Assembly (NCBI GenBank): GCA_033558025.1
Contig: JAUCEF010000012.1
Location: 2,604,001-2,668,000 of the forward strand
Length of the DNA stretch: 64,000 bases
Direction: 5' to 3'
Source: Phytophthora sp. 'mugwort'
Taxonomy: Eukaryota > Oomycota > Peronosporomycetes > Peronosporales > Peronosporaceae
Shown: piece after piece, positions 22,950 through 33,071 of the stretch
How the letters are laid out: each line of letters opens with the position of its first letter
Position numbering within the stretch: the stretch's first letter is position 1
The notes under the pieces: model-generated
The model's database searches: none
Seen by the model: only the letters and a program-made list of their open reading frames with translations
Told to the model about the DNA's origin: nothing
Program-made: the position numbers and the translations under genes

Positions 22950-25900
22950 TGGATAAGAAGACTTTTCCTGCTTCGCCAGAACTCAAAAGTTCAGGTGGCC
23001 TTCTTATTCCTCTCTCGGAAGAGGCTTCGCCGCAATCGTTCAACTTACCAACAACTCAAGGCGACAGCCGCACCGACCGTGACACTGGAACGGCTCTGAC
23101 CACAGTCCATATCTTGTTGTGAGATCTGGTGGATCGTCCGCGTCAGCTGAGGTCGGCACTGGTGAGCATGCCTTTCAGCCGACTTCTTTCGAGACAGCCT
23201 GCATGATTCCTCCGGTAAGTCCAACTCCTAGATCGTTGAGTTCACCGAGTTCGGATCGTAGATACTCATTCATTCCTTCTGCTAACAGGATGAACCTGCT
23301 CGATCGTCTTTGAGCTTCCTTCCCGGTAGCTCAAGTGAGAGGGCGTCGTCCATCACTGTCGCAACCGGTCCTTGATTCCCTGGAGCTCGCCTCCTTGAGA
23401 AGCCAAAGGATCTCGACGACTTCTTCGAGGCAGTATCACCGGACTCTACGTCGCTGAGAAACCATCCGCCGGATCCTCGCTCACGACCAGTTCATCACGC
23501 CTTAATGCCCAAGTCAATTCTTCGGGTTCGAGATGGCGACGACTCAGCTTTTCCTCTCGCCGAGTCTCCTCCTCCTCGCCGACTCATAGATGAAGACCCA
23601 GCGTTGAAGCCAATTCCGCCGAGCTTGGACTCTCTGGCTGGTGACTCACAAGGATCCCAACATTCCCCTGGTATGTCTCCCGCAGACAGCGACATTTATT
23701 TGCTGCTTCCATCTCCTCCGCCGAGTTCTCCGTGTGCTACTCCGTGCCAGGATTTCGCCCGGACGGACTAATGAAAACTGGGATTCCTCCACTTCCATCC
23801 ACTGAGTCTTCGCTGCCTCAGCTCGAGTCTCAATCTCACAACACAGAGAGGCTTCAGCTGACACACTGGAATCGGCGGGGTACTCTTCTGCTGGCCTCGA
23901 GAACCAGTTGACGACGAAGTTCCGCCTTCAACTGATCTAGCTGAGCTCTGGAGCTAATTCGAGACCGTGAATGTATTCGTCCGGCCGAAGAACTTAAGCG
24001 GCCTCGGTTGATAGCTTATACTCTTCTTCAACCTCCGCTTCCTGATAACTGGCATCACCAGAGAAATCTTTTGGCTGCTCGTTCTCCAACTGAGATGTTG
24101 TCATTGCTCCAAGCCGTCTCTTCCCCTCAACCTAGTTTTTCCGAAGAATTAGCTCAGCTCCGGCATGATGTGACTCGACTGCACCGCGAAAATGGTGCCT
24201 TAAGCCGGCCATTGGCGTCGGCTTTGGCGTCGACAACTCGGCTAGAAGCCGAATTGGCTACATCCTACAACTCGCCATCTATCTGCTGGAAATGGAGAAG
24301 AGGGAGTCACTCGGCTAGAGAATTGCCATATTGACGCCATCCATGTGGACGAGCTCCATCGCATGATTGAGGATCGGAACAGGGATTGTGAGTTCCTAAC
24401 TGATTGGCTCACGGAACATACGGTGTCTTACTACTCCTTGAAGGATTTTTCATACACTTATTTCCATCGTCTTCAAGAGGCAGCAAGTTTGGTGACATCT
24501 GGTAGTTACAAGCTGAATCTTCGGTTGGCACACAAGACGATCAAGGGTCAAAACCGTAAGATTATCCGCCTCAAGAACCCTCTCCGCCATCATGATCCTA
24601 TTTTCACGGCAGATCCAGAGGTGGCGATGGCTGCAGCTGCTGGCCTTGACGCTCCAGGTCTGACCCCAGAGATCTCAGCTTGAATGCCTGTTTGTGCCGA
24701 CTTCTCGAAGCCCGCTGGCTTGAGATTGTACTGGTGCAGTCAGATGAGCATCGCGAGATTACCTTGCAAATTTCTGCTCGGTCAAATGGTACTGCTGGGC
24801 AGCCGAGTTCAAGTGGTTCTGTTGGGCAGCCAAGTCCCGCAGCCCAAGCGGTTCCGGATCTGCCTCCTCCTCCCTGTATCAAGTTAACGACTCTGAAGCC
24901 GACTTTCACACCTACAGATCAACCTCATCGAGTTCCAGAAAGTCGCTATCGTCGGGATCACCTCATTCCAGTTACTCTCCCTTCCGTCCCTCGATTGATC
25001 ACGCTTCCATCGAAACATCCGGTTCTGCGTCGAGTTCGACTGTATTACCGAGCACAGCGTCCGCGGCTGTTGCACTGACTTCGCTGAGCTCAGCGGACCC
25101 TGTTCCACCGCCAAGTTCTTATGAGTCTCCTGCACCATCGGCTCGACTTGACGCTTCGGTAGCTGAGTCCCGATCTCCGACTCCATCTAGCTCAGCTGGT
25201 ATCATATTGAGAACGCCCTCCGGGAAGACCAAGGGTACTCACTCAAAGAAGAAATCGAGGAAAGCTATCTCCACCACGATGAATCCGAAGGCCGCTGCCC
25301 CATCTCCTTTGCACCGTTCGTCTCGAGCTGCACCGGTCACTGCCAAAGCTATTAGCCGAATCCAACTTGAGGACTTCGGGACGTCTGATATCGCGGCTCT
25401 AGGTCTTGCGAAGGTCAAGTCGGCTGGAATTTCTGATCACCCAGATGTGACAGTATCTGGTGTATCAGCATCTCTTCCTCTTGATGTCAGCTCTCCTGAT
25501 GCCGAGCAGGAAGAGATTTGCCGGCCTCCGCGGTCTCCCAAGAACCTCCTCTCCTCAGATATTTGGTTCCGACGACGATAATGGTGACGATGCTGACTTA
25601 AGCCAGGAAGAGAAGAATCCCCCAGTTATTTTTCAGTGTCAAGCCAGTCGCCAGGGGTCCTTCCTCCGCAAACGTCAGATCATCTCTCCAGTTCGTCTCC
25701 GCCGGAACAGGGAGGTGGTAAGCCACTGCGTCAATCGCCTTCCCAGCCAGCTCCCAAGGGGCTTCGAAGTGACTTCCCTGGTAGTGCTGCTTTGGTCACG
25801 TCTTCTCCCTGCTCTCCGGACTGCAACGTCTGCCGATCTCTCTTCGCATGGATCCATTCCGCTTCCACGAACTCAGCATCTCCAAAGGTGGCGTCCCCCA

Positions 25901-26390
25901 AGTCGGCTACTACGGACTCGATACTGTCGAGGTCAGCTTCTCGCGAGTCTGCATCTACGAAGTCAGCTCCGATGGCTCCAATTGCTACGAACTCAGCTCT
26001 CTCTCCTATGGTGGCCAGGAATTCTGCGTCCAAGAAGTCAGCTTCCAAGAGTCCGGTATCCAAAAGATCGTCAACGAAGAAGCCGACTTCTATATGCTCG
26101 GCTTCCTTGAGCACAGCATCTGCTGAGTTGACTTCCGCCAAACCATCGACACCTAAAGGAAAAGGTCGGAAAAAAGCATCACCCAGTCCGATCTCAGCTG
26201 GCCCAGGCCAATCCAGCCAAGTCGAGAGTGATTCTTCATCTTCTGGACCATTGTCGTTACGGATGTACGTCGCCCGTATCCTCAGTCTTGCTCTCCTCCT
26301 CGAGCGCTTCCTCCTCCTCTCTGGCGCTTTGTCTTCTACAGTATGCTCGCGGGTGCGGCGCCGGCGCTTCTTAATCTGCTTTTCCCCCAC
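22950..26390 (+). pseudogene. Degenerate gag-like polyprotein of a retroelement
   Basis: A chain of plus-strand frames starting at ATG 22950 (MDKKTFPASPELKSSGG) continues with interruptions to about 26390. The start is Pro/Ser-rich. The middle (24100-24670) is helical, with EELAQLRHDVTRLHRENGAL, MIEDRNRDCEFLTDWLTEH and FHRLQEAASLVTSGSYKLNL. The later part is a low-complexity Ser/Ala/Lys/Thr stretch (25850-26200) built from imperfect SASxxSAS units. Layout and composition resemble structural proteins of oomycete LTR elements, but I cannot name a domain. There are at least five frame changes. A host protein with low-complexity ends is less likely given the decay. Confidence 0.4.
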
Positions 26391-26845
26391 GGCCCGCGTC
26401 TGGATGTCGCGCCCACAGAGAGGCGGGGGGGGGGGGGGGGGCTCACGGCCTGAGTTCCACTCGAGATGCCATACTTGGTGGCTAGTATCTGATTATGGAG
26501 CGCACGCACCACATGTGTCCATGGCGCGACTGTTGCCGGTGGCAAGAATCTGGACGAAGTTTTGGCGACCGCCATCCGTGTACTCTCCTGCTGTAGCCCA
26601 GCGATCACTGTGCCGACGGAGTACACCTCGATGCAGCAGCTGGTAAGCGAGTTGCATCGAGGTGTAGAAAGCGGTCTGTGGCAACACATGGTTTTACCGG
26701 GCTTCCCAGGAGGTAGGCCAGCATTGAGGTTCCTTATAACGGCCGCTACTCCGAAGTTGGTGTCCGCCGATGGTGCCTGACCGCCGATCTCACGTGCGTG
26801 TTGGACCTCGCAACAGAACATTAACGACATGTTAGGCTTAGCCAA
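26336..26845 (-). other. Minus-strand protein-like frame next to the LTR-like repeat
   Basis: The frame reads MSLMFCCEVQHAREIGG, VAAVIRNLNAGLPPGKPGK and VYSVGTVIAGLQQESTRMAV before a run of 17 G (26425-26441, read as Pro) that ends its similarity to anything sensible. It directly follows the LTR-like copy at 27020-28345 in the minus orientation, so it may be the start of that element's gag. The family is not recognised. A plus-strand frame at 26562-26780 overlaps it. Confidence 0.3.
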
Positions 26846-27019
26846 AAATAAAAAGCCCGCGGATCCCCATCAGGAGACTGCGGGGCAAACAAAGCACATA
26901 CAGGACACTCACACGCAAGGCATGCAAAAGCCGGACAGATACACACAGACCAAACACGTATCGTAGGAAGTATGAGATGCTAGCACAGCACGCCATAAAA
27001 AAAGAGCTTGGTTCTGTAG

Positions 27020-28345
27020 AGAAGCGTCAACCAAAAAATATCAGATCCCTAAGGAACGGCCAGATCGGTGAGAAAGGCGGCCCCATCTGTGAAAAGAGGG
27101 GGCGATCGAGCCGGATCGAGATACGAGGTAAAGGCGGGGCGATGTTCGACTTAATCCAGGGTTTGAGCGCGATGCTTCGACGACGAGGAAGGGAATCAGG
27201 GTCGGGCAACCACCCAACACAGATCTGTTATACTGTGATCACCCAACCGATCGAGGATGAGGATATTCGGAACCCGGATCGAGGGGGATGTAAGAGATCA
27301 GGACTGGCGAGCGATGACGGAATCGATCAGACTGCATCTAACCCCGTTTGACCTCGGTCGAACCCCGATCGTGCGGATCTGGGGTCCGCGGGATGGCAGA
27401 TCCGACTGATCCGGCGTCCACACGTCGGTCTACACCCCGCCGTCCAAGATCGGGCAGATCGGATCGATCTTGCGGACGAGATCGAGCGGATCGGGTCGAT
27501 CGGTAGTCGCCGATCAACATAAAGGTTCCGACATCCTCGATCTGTCAGATCGACATACATGTTCGCAAATACGCGATCTGGCAGATCGGGATTCGATCAG
27601 CAATCATCCTCGGGGATGTGCAAGCGTGAAGACGGTACGTGTTGAGTGGCTGAAAAAGGGCAAGATTCAGGAGATTCAGGTGGTACGATAGGGTTCAGGA
27701 TGGGAAAATAGGACGAGAAAAAAAGGATAAACAACAATCAGACTCGAATTTACATTGGACTACTTAGGCGCTTTAAGTGTCGCTAGAAGGGATCTACCTT
27801 GGCCCTACCAAGTATCAACTAGCCCAAGGTAGCAGATTAAGCGTCGCGGTGAGAGGATCGGATCGGATATTGGCCGACCCTCCCCCGCGCTAGCGAGCTT
27901 CTGCTGAAGCGCATACCTCGATCGATCGGAATTCTGTGCTTGGCCGACGATCGCTTCGACTCAAAGCTCGCAAGATCCCGCTAAGGTGGCGGCAAGCAAC
28001 TCAAGGAAAAGAAAGGAACAACGCCACACGGCAACCTCGGCCTCGGATTAAGTCCAGGCCCCCGATCGAAGGTCGACTATCTCAGATCGGAAACAATAAC
28101 GGCAGCAGAGCGAAGACTTCCGCGCTGCTCCACATATCCCCGCGTCCCGCTAGGACGTTCAAGACTTTACATCGCTGCATCCTTCGGAGTCCCAAGAGAG
28201 CAGATCCAGTACGTGGACGGGTACACAAGGTAAGACCAAGTTCTGCTGATCACGGATCATCGGAGAACTCCCTCCGTTAGTCGGTGTCTGGGCGCAGTTG
28301 GTAAGCGGATCTGGTCTTCATCATATTTTGACCGATCCCGCTACA
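27020..28345 (-). repeat. Long LTR-like repeat, minus-oriented copy inserted in piggyBac
   Basis: Reverse complement of 4225-5640. It starts on the minus strand at 28345 with TGTAGCGGGATCGG, directly after the piggyBac codons for TPHNWGT, so the element inserted into the piggyBac gene. Similarity to the other copy fades near 27020; sequence down to about 26850 may still belong to this element. Confidence 0.65.
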
Positions 28346-29020
28346 CCACAGTTCCCCAGTTGTGGGGCGTGTCCTTGATGTACTGTCGTGTCCTGTTGAA
28401 GCGGCTGCGCGACGGGATGACGACTTCATCGAACGCCAGCACGCTGTGGCATTTTGAAACCTTGCCAGAACGTTGTCTGCAACGTGTACACGACCCAGCG
28501 CATCTTCCAGGAGCGATCCGTCAACCCTTTGTGGTTGCTCGTGAAGTGAAGATGCCGCATGAATGTGGGCGAACCGATTGCGGGGCATGTAACGCCCGAA
28601 GGTACCTGGAGGCACGGCGCACGCAGCAGTCGTAGCCCAGTGAACCGCGAAGTTGCGCGTGTGTAGCATCAGCATGCGCGCCACGAACAGACCCATGCAG
28701 ACCAGCAGCTCGTGCGGCTCGATCGGCACCTTTCTCGCCTCCTGCTCGTAAATTTGGGATCTGGTCCGGCGCGCCGTTCATTTCTGCTTCTTGTACATTC
28801 GATCCCGCTCCTCTAGGTGCTGATTGCAATACCGGTTTCTTTCTTTTACGATCTCGCGCCACATTCGCGTCGGAAGGAAGTATGGGAACAGGGAGTCCGC
28901 CATAGACAACACAGAGTTGGATTGGGCCTGTCTTGCCATCGTACAGGCCCGGGTATGCGACGCCAGGCGGAAAGTTGTCTGGTTCTGGTGCACCCGCAGA
29001 CAAGAAACCAAACATAACAT
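28346..29020 (-). pseudogene. piggyBac transposase, N-terminal part of the DDD domain
   Basis: The reading gives DSLFPYFLPTRMWREIVKER and CNQHLEERDRM, then IEPHELLVCMGLFVARMLML, GTFGRYMPRNRF, and in the next frame VLAFDEVVIPSRSRFNRTRQ followed by YIKDTPHNWGT. These match the order of conserved blocks in oomycete PGBD/piggyBac transposases; the Asp in AFDE is the first catalytic residue. Frames change near 28770 and 28460. The protein stops at the LTR-like insertion before the second and third Asp. Confidence 0.75.
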
Positions 29021-29024
29021 GTTG

Positions 29025-30600
29025 TCAGAATACGATGCAGCTCATGCTAACAAAAGCCGCATGACACTTATCGAGCTCCCATCCGTCATCACGTATCGCA
29101 GCCTCATCGCGCGCAAAGTCCGCCATCTGCTCCTCGCGCAGAACAGCTGGCCAATGAATTGTCGAGACTTCCTCGGCAGCTGCCCGCTCTTCAGCCTTAC
29201 CCACGGCAATATCCCCCGCTTCTGCGTCAACAGCCTCCTTCCCATCCTCTTCCACCTCATCATCGCACCACCCTAATTCGGCGTACTCTGTATCCACGCC
29301 GCCGCCGCCTTCGTCACCGGAATCTATTGGCATATAGCCACCTGACACTATCTCGCCAGGGGTAACAACATTTACCTCAGTACCATAGGACAACTGCAGC
29401 AACGCTTGACAAAACACTAGTATGATCAACTCCAGCAGCGATGATAGCCACAAAAAATTATCAAACATACGCGTAGAAACAATATGTTGTCATAAACTGC
29501 AGGATACCCAAGCCATGTAGCCACATACCTCGCTGGGCGAGCTGGTGTCACCGGGACCTCTATATCCACCAATCCAAGGCTTGGGATCGATGTTTCGATA
29601 ACGTGGGAGCCACTACTGGAGTCATCAGCGTCCTCGTGCGGCGACGTGCGACGCTTCTTCACAGATGTAGACGACGTCGTCCTCGCGCGCCTCTTTCCGG
29701 CTGTCCTTGTAGCCGAAGCACGCTTAGCCTCGGAGGCTTGCTTCTCCGTGGCAACCAAGCGCGATGTTTGCTCTTCCAACCGAAGCAGCGCGGTCCGACG
29801 CGCCTCTTCGCCGCTTGCTTCGGCTTCGTTTGTGGCGGCGCACGCAGATTTGTGTGGGCTCGCTTGCAGCGCTGCCGCAAGCTACGTGTCCACTTCCTTC
29901 TTGTGCTTCTACACCTGCTTCTTCGTTAGCGATTTGGCAGTTTTCTTCGCCGCAGACTGTCGCACGGCACTAGGCACGGCCTTCCGCTTGGATGCAACTA
30001 CACGTTTTTTCTCGGCCGCCGCAGCGGCCGCACGCTTCTTCTCTGCGGCGCTTGCAGTCGCCTTGCGTTTCTTCTCCGCCACAGCCAGGGCGAGCTGGTA
30101 GGTAACCTGCTTACCCATCGGCGACTTCGGCTTGCGGTCAAGCATGCGGTCTCGCATGGGTTTTTTTTTCGAGCTCATGGGCGTGATCGTGCTCGCGGTG
30201 GCGGGCAGGGGCGTTGTGGGCGCGGGCACCATCTCTGTTTCGTCGTCGCCCTCTGCTCTGGGCCTGGCGGATAGGGTTTTGCTGGCTGGTCGGGTTTCTG
30301 CAAAGTTCCGCTGGCCGCACTTGGCGCTCCTCATCGCTCAGACTCTCGAGCGACTGGAGCCATAGCGCATGCTCACGTCGGGTCGTCCGGCGCTCCACCA
30401 TTTCCCGACGAGCGCGGTCTTCTCCCGTAAACTTCCAAATGCACTGGCTATGGTGGCTACCGGTCACTGAACCGTCCTGATTATCGGCTTGACCAGGAAT
30501 AAACGGATTTGCAGGGTTTGTGCCCCCATTGGGCACAAACCGGCTGGCCGTTCTATCCTGCGAAGGGATCGGCTCCGCCCTTTTTTTGGTATTTTCTCTC
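29025..30600 (-). pseudogene. piggyBac N-terminal region: Lys/Ala-rich and acidic segments
   Basis: Upstream of the transposase block the minus strand encodes, from 30600 downward, a region with EKKRKATASAAEKKR and similar Lys/Ala coiled-coil-like repeats, TSSTSVKKRRTSPHEDADDS (a possible nuclear signal), SIPSLGLVDIEVPVTPA, and an acidic block with SGDEGGGGVDTEYAELGW and GWCDDEVEEDGKEAVD. Acidic N-termini are usual in piggyBac transposases, so this is probably one protein with the block at 28346-29020. There are frameshifts near 29909 and 29470 and no clear ATG. Confidence 0.5.
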
Positions 30601-30781
30601 TCCACCCTTTTGCATTTTTTCAGAAACGAGACATTACCCTTTCTTGTAATTCAGCCGTTTAGACTTGATTAAAGTATCGAGCCATTTTTTTCTGAGCCTG
30701 TGCTATTGTTAACATATTGTCTGACAATATGTTTGGAAAAATACATGTTGACAAAAACAACATCGGTGTTTGGGGGGTTAA

Positions 30782-31330
30782 AGTACCCAGTTCTCTATTT
30801 TTAAAGAATTGGGTGATAATCTGAGGCCATTTGATGTTGCTGACCGTACTTCCTTAGATAGCTATACTAGGGCTTCTAGCCAGTATCAGCAAGGGGTAGA
30901 GGATCAAGGTCTGAGCCAACCGCGAGCTTTTTATGATATTCAGCTCTGGCATGTCAACCGCAATTCTTCCAACCTCAAGAACTAACAAACATTTGTCAAA
31001 ATGATGACTATTGATACGAGTGTTTACGTTTGTAGAGGCTGCAGCCAGGAGGCGGCAAGCGTTCACCAAAGCCCAGATTGTGGTTCTCCTATGCATACTT
31101 TCTGGGTATCCCGTCGGCCCGGAGAGGTTTGGTCAGCCGATTAGACACCCGAGCTGCACGTCCAAGGCAAGCGGTCCTGCTAACGCCAAGATTGGCTCTC
31201 AGTCATCACAGAAATAAACCAAAGTTCAAAGCCAAGCTCCCGCGCGTCAGCTGCTCTAACGTTCTCAGATTGTAGCGGCGTCCACACGCGCTCACCTCAG
31301 AGCCGCGGTCCAACCACCGGCTACGTATCA
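30782..31330. other. Non-coding stretch, no gene seen
   Basis: Short frames at 30854-31275 have no motif. Nothing else is recognisable. Confidence 0.5.
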
Positions 31331-31339
31331 GCATATCGA

Positions 31340-32200
31340 TTCGGTCATAATGGGGAGGAATAAGAGGCACCACAAATATCAACAGCGACCAGCATGGAGG
31401 GTGACAATGGTGGTGCGAATTTCCGGTGGTTCAAACGGCTACATCCACCCGCCAATGATGATATTTACAATCTCAAACCATAGTTTCCCGATTCATGGAG
31501 TATCCGATGATGTTGGAGGAGTTGACAATCGCAGGAACCCAGGGCTGGATGGACAAACGCTTGTTCCGGGAGTATCTTCTAGAGAGAAAGGTTATTGCTG
31601 CTGGTCCTCGTGGACGCCAGAAGTCGATATTTTGGACACCTGCTCGGGTCATTTAGGCGAATCGGAGTGCGAAGAAGAGCTTCAGCATCTCAACACAAGG
31701 CTGCGTTACTTGCCGCCAAACGCCATGGATTTGTGTCAGCCAGCTGACTCCTCTGTCATCGCTAACATCAAAGACGTGTGGTCACGAAGGTGGAACTATA
31801 AAAAGAATGAACTGATTGAAGACAAAGGATGGCAGAGCAAGGTACGGAAAGATGGATCCTACTTCGGTAAGCTGAAAAATCATGGTAAGAGATTCTTCTT
31901 GAAACTGGTTGCAGCTACTGTCATGGAGTCAATGGGAAGCACGACCACAATGGAATCAGCTACGCGCGGAAAGGTATGATGCGGTGCGGTCTATCGCTTG
32001 ATGTTGGTGGAACTTGGTGTATGAAGCAATTGTTCCTTCACTTACAGAAATCGTAAAGAAGTACCCCGCGGAATTTGCGGGCAAAGCCAAAACTACAGAC
32101 ACCGGGGCCGTCGATGAAGAAGCAGATAACAGCGGTGAGGCTTGCGAGGAAAAGGAAATGACGCCTCCAGTAGTGATTAATGCAATGAGGCGCTAGTGTA
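31340..32200 (+). pseudogene. pogo/Tc1-type DDE transposase fragment
   Basis: The frame from ATG 31350 runs to 31979. Its first third is garbled, then it reads LDTCSGHLGESECEEELQHL, TRLRYLPPNAMDLCQPADSS and IKDVWSRRWNYKKNELIED, the end of a DDE_1 catalytic domain with the conserved PPNxxxxxQPxD block. KNHGKRFFLKLVAATVME follows, and in shifted frames MIRCGLSLDVGGTW and EIVKKYPAEFAGKA. The N-terminal DNA-binding half is missing. It is not the same gene as the neighbouring pogo element, whose sequence differs. Confidence 0.65.
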
Positions 32201-32209
32201 GGCTAACTC

Positions 32210-33071
32210 AAAAAAATTGGGTACATTTTCGTTCATATGGTTCCCAGTTCACAAATAGTCTGAGTTCAATTAATGTCTGTGCTCAAAATTAGTGTACTGT
32301 ACATCGTGATGACATACTATTTATTGCTAATTGATCTAGAACCTACTGACATAGACTAGTTTATTAGGTAAGACTAAAAATTACTGTAACGACTGTACCC
32401 ATCAGCGCATTAATGTCCACCGACTCGATGTGGCGTCTTGCTCAATCGGTTACCCCACCGCGCCTAGTTGGCTTCTAAGGCAGTTCGACTCAGGTCAGTG
32501 TACCCAAGCTTATTTTTTAATACATAATCCCACGTATAACATGCCGTACACAACTCTAAAACCGATAAGTAGACGACACTCACTTATTGGCTAGGAAGTC
32601 GTGGCCATTCGAGCAACGAAAATATAGGTCGAGCTTGAGAATGGGGGCTGTTGCAGTGATCAAATGGTGGTCCGATATAGTTGTATCGAAGTGCTTCCGG
32701 TGTGAAAATTGATTCAGGTGTGTCTGGACCCAGTATGTAGCATTTCGGTGCTTGAATCCCGACGCCATTTTAGCTGTAAGGATTCAGCAAATTTCAGGTA
32801 CGTCTGCACTTCAATTCGGCCGACATATCTGCCGATTCCCCACGACAATACAATATATTGTGGATATGATCTCAAGCGATAATTTCTTGTTTGTCGTGGA
32901 AGGGTCTAAAAACTAGTTGCTATTTTAGAACTTTGGAGCAATTCTGAATAACACTGCAAATGCAGCCGATGCACATGCGTTCAGTATTACACATGATACT
33001 GAAGAAAAAGTGATCATGCCGCTAAACCCTGAGAGCTAAATATGTGACTGCTTGAGTTCAATACTTACGTA
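32210..33071. other. AT-rich non-coding stretch, with a tRNA-like segment
   Basis: No coding frame. A tRNA-like segment at 32431-32500 is listed separately. Confidence 0.5.
32431..32500 (+). repeat. tRNA-like segment, possible SINE head
   Basis: TTGCTCAATCGGTTA (from 32439) resembles a pol III A box and GGCAGTTCGACTC (32479-32491) resembles a B box, at the spacing seen in tRNAs. I could not fold a full cloverleaf, so this is a decayed tRNA or SINE head at best. Confidence 0.3.

Larger units (their letters stand above)
28346..30781 (-). mobile_element. piggyBac-type DNA transposon, 3' part cut off by the LTR-like insertion
   Basis: The right end has TTAA at 30778-30781 followed on the minus strand by CCCCCCAAACACC, as expected for a piggyBac terminus and its TTAA target. 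Inside, the minus strand encodes a basic N-terminal region, an acidic region and the beginning of the transposase, and ends abruptly at 28346 where the LTR-like repeat begins. The other terminus was not found. Confidence 0.65.

Noticed and set aside
26425..26441. Run of 17 G as a possible regulatory G-quadruplex
   Set aside because: A homopolymer of this length is more likely slippage or an assembly artefact in decayed transposon sequence.
32431..32500. A functional tRNA gene
   Set aside because: Acceptor and T stems do not pair.
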